From UBA1723 sp045641065 (lineage in GTDB: Bacteria > Bacteroidota > Bacteroidia > Bacteroidales > Paludibacteraceae), in contig JAZUGF010000010.1 in NCBI GenBank assembly GCA_045641065.1, forward strand, positions 1 to 14,790: 14,790 nt of DNA. The letters run 5' to 3'. The notes beneath the pieces are model-generated. The model was not told the DNA's origin. It worked only from the letters and a program-made list of their open reading frames with translations, and did not search any database. Shown in pieces: positions 14,562-14,790 of this stretch. Position 1 is the stretch's first letter. Each line of letters begins with the position of its first letter. The translations under genes were made by a program, and so were the position numbers.

Positions 14562-14664
14562 AAGATTGTGTTCTTTTAGCATATTCCATACTGAGGGCAA
14601 CGGTTTTTCTTTATCTAAATAAAATGAAACTTTTTCTCCTGTCAATGCAGGATCAACGTGTCGT

Positions 14665-14764
14665 GTTGTCCAAACACGCAAATTTTAAACGCTCGCCCCT
14701 TCGGGCTCGCGTTGGGAAGTGGTGTTAGGGGGTTCTGCCCTTAACAATCCTCATTTTGGACAAC
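14665..14764. repeat. GC-rich structured element bounded by a perfect inverted repeat (MITE- or REP-like)
   Basis: GTTGTCCAAA (14665-14674) and TTTGGACAAC (14755-14764) close a 100-bp element. Inside are two hairpins: AACGC-tc-GCCC with GGGC-tc-GCGTT (14688-14713, CTTC loop) and GTTAGGGG with CCCTTAAC (14724-14744, one G-U pair). Together they make a three-way-junction layout. The interior is far richer in G+C than the flanking DNA. No transposase is present. A non-autonomous repeat or a structured RNA are both possible. Confidence 0.55.
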
Positions 14765-14790
14765 TGATATATAATCACCAAAAGTAATTA

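Larger units (their letters stand above)
14474..14790. other. Intergenic region upstream of the GldM-like gene
   Basis: Holds the promoter of the GldM-like gene, an adjacent inverted repeat, about 100 bp of plain AT-rich sequence (14562-14660) in which I see nothing, and the GC-rich structured element at 14665-14764. No coding sequence is supported. Confidence 0.6.

Overview
The window looks like a chromosomal segment of a Bacteroidales bacterium (phylum Bacteroidota). The evidence is ATP-type PEP carboxykinase and transketolase of Bacteroidota type, several Bacteroidota-restricted families (DUF4199, DUF6048, DUF6452 and GldM-like by my reading), a xylanase ending in a type IX secretion (T9SS) sorting domain, and AT-rich intergenic DNA carrying the Bacteroidota promoter signature TAnnTTTG, in some cases with TTTG about 19-21 bases upstream. 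I cannot name a genus. A polysaccharide-degrading gut or rumen lifestyle is an inference from the xylanase.

Layout. (1) 1-3814, minus strand: central carbon metabolism. tkt (transketolase) is followed by an intrinsic terminator, an unknown two-TM protein whose start codon abuts that terminator, then pckA, which runs off the left edge. (2) 3815-4185: divergent promoter region. (3) 4186-5436, plus: a secreted PAP2-family phosphatase with a C-terminal outer-membrane-barrel-like domain. (4) 5465-10419, minus: a tightly packed seven-gene run, in transcription order NdpA-like nucleoid protein, DUF4199 membrane protein, polyprenyl-phosphate-type glycosyltransferase, membrane-anchored conserved protein, nitroreductase, DUF6452 protein, DUF6048 barrel-like protein. 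(5) 10636-13094, plus: a FISUMP-type surface lipoprotein and a CBM-GH10-T9SS xylanase, closed by a strong terminator. (6) 13153-13741: no protein-coding gene, but a well-formed transcription unit: four copies of a TTTACGCATTTATA-like element, a full TTTG-N20-TATATTTG promoter, an RNA of about 370 nt starting with an 18-bp hairpin and containing a 20-nt internal duplication, and a 15-bp terminator. This is the best candidate for something undescribed. (7) 13742-14473, minus: a short GldM/PorM-like protein with a TM anchor and only two of the usual periplasmic domains. (8) 14474-14790: its promoter, then a GC-rich structured repeat-like element bounded by a 10-bp perfect inverted repeat.

How the genes relate. 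The xylanase would be exported by Sec and then by the T9SS, with the lipoprotein upstream possibly acting at the same cell surface. The GldM-like protein has the fold of the T9SS motor component, so it may act in or alongside secretion, but being close to a T9SS cargo gene is only suggestive. The minus-strand seven-gene run is mostly envelope functions. No mobile-element gene, CRISPR array, tRNA or rRNA was seen.
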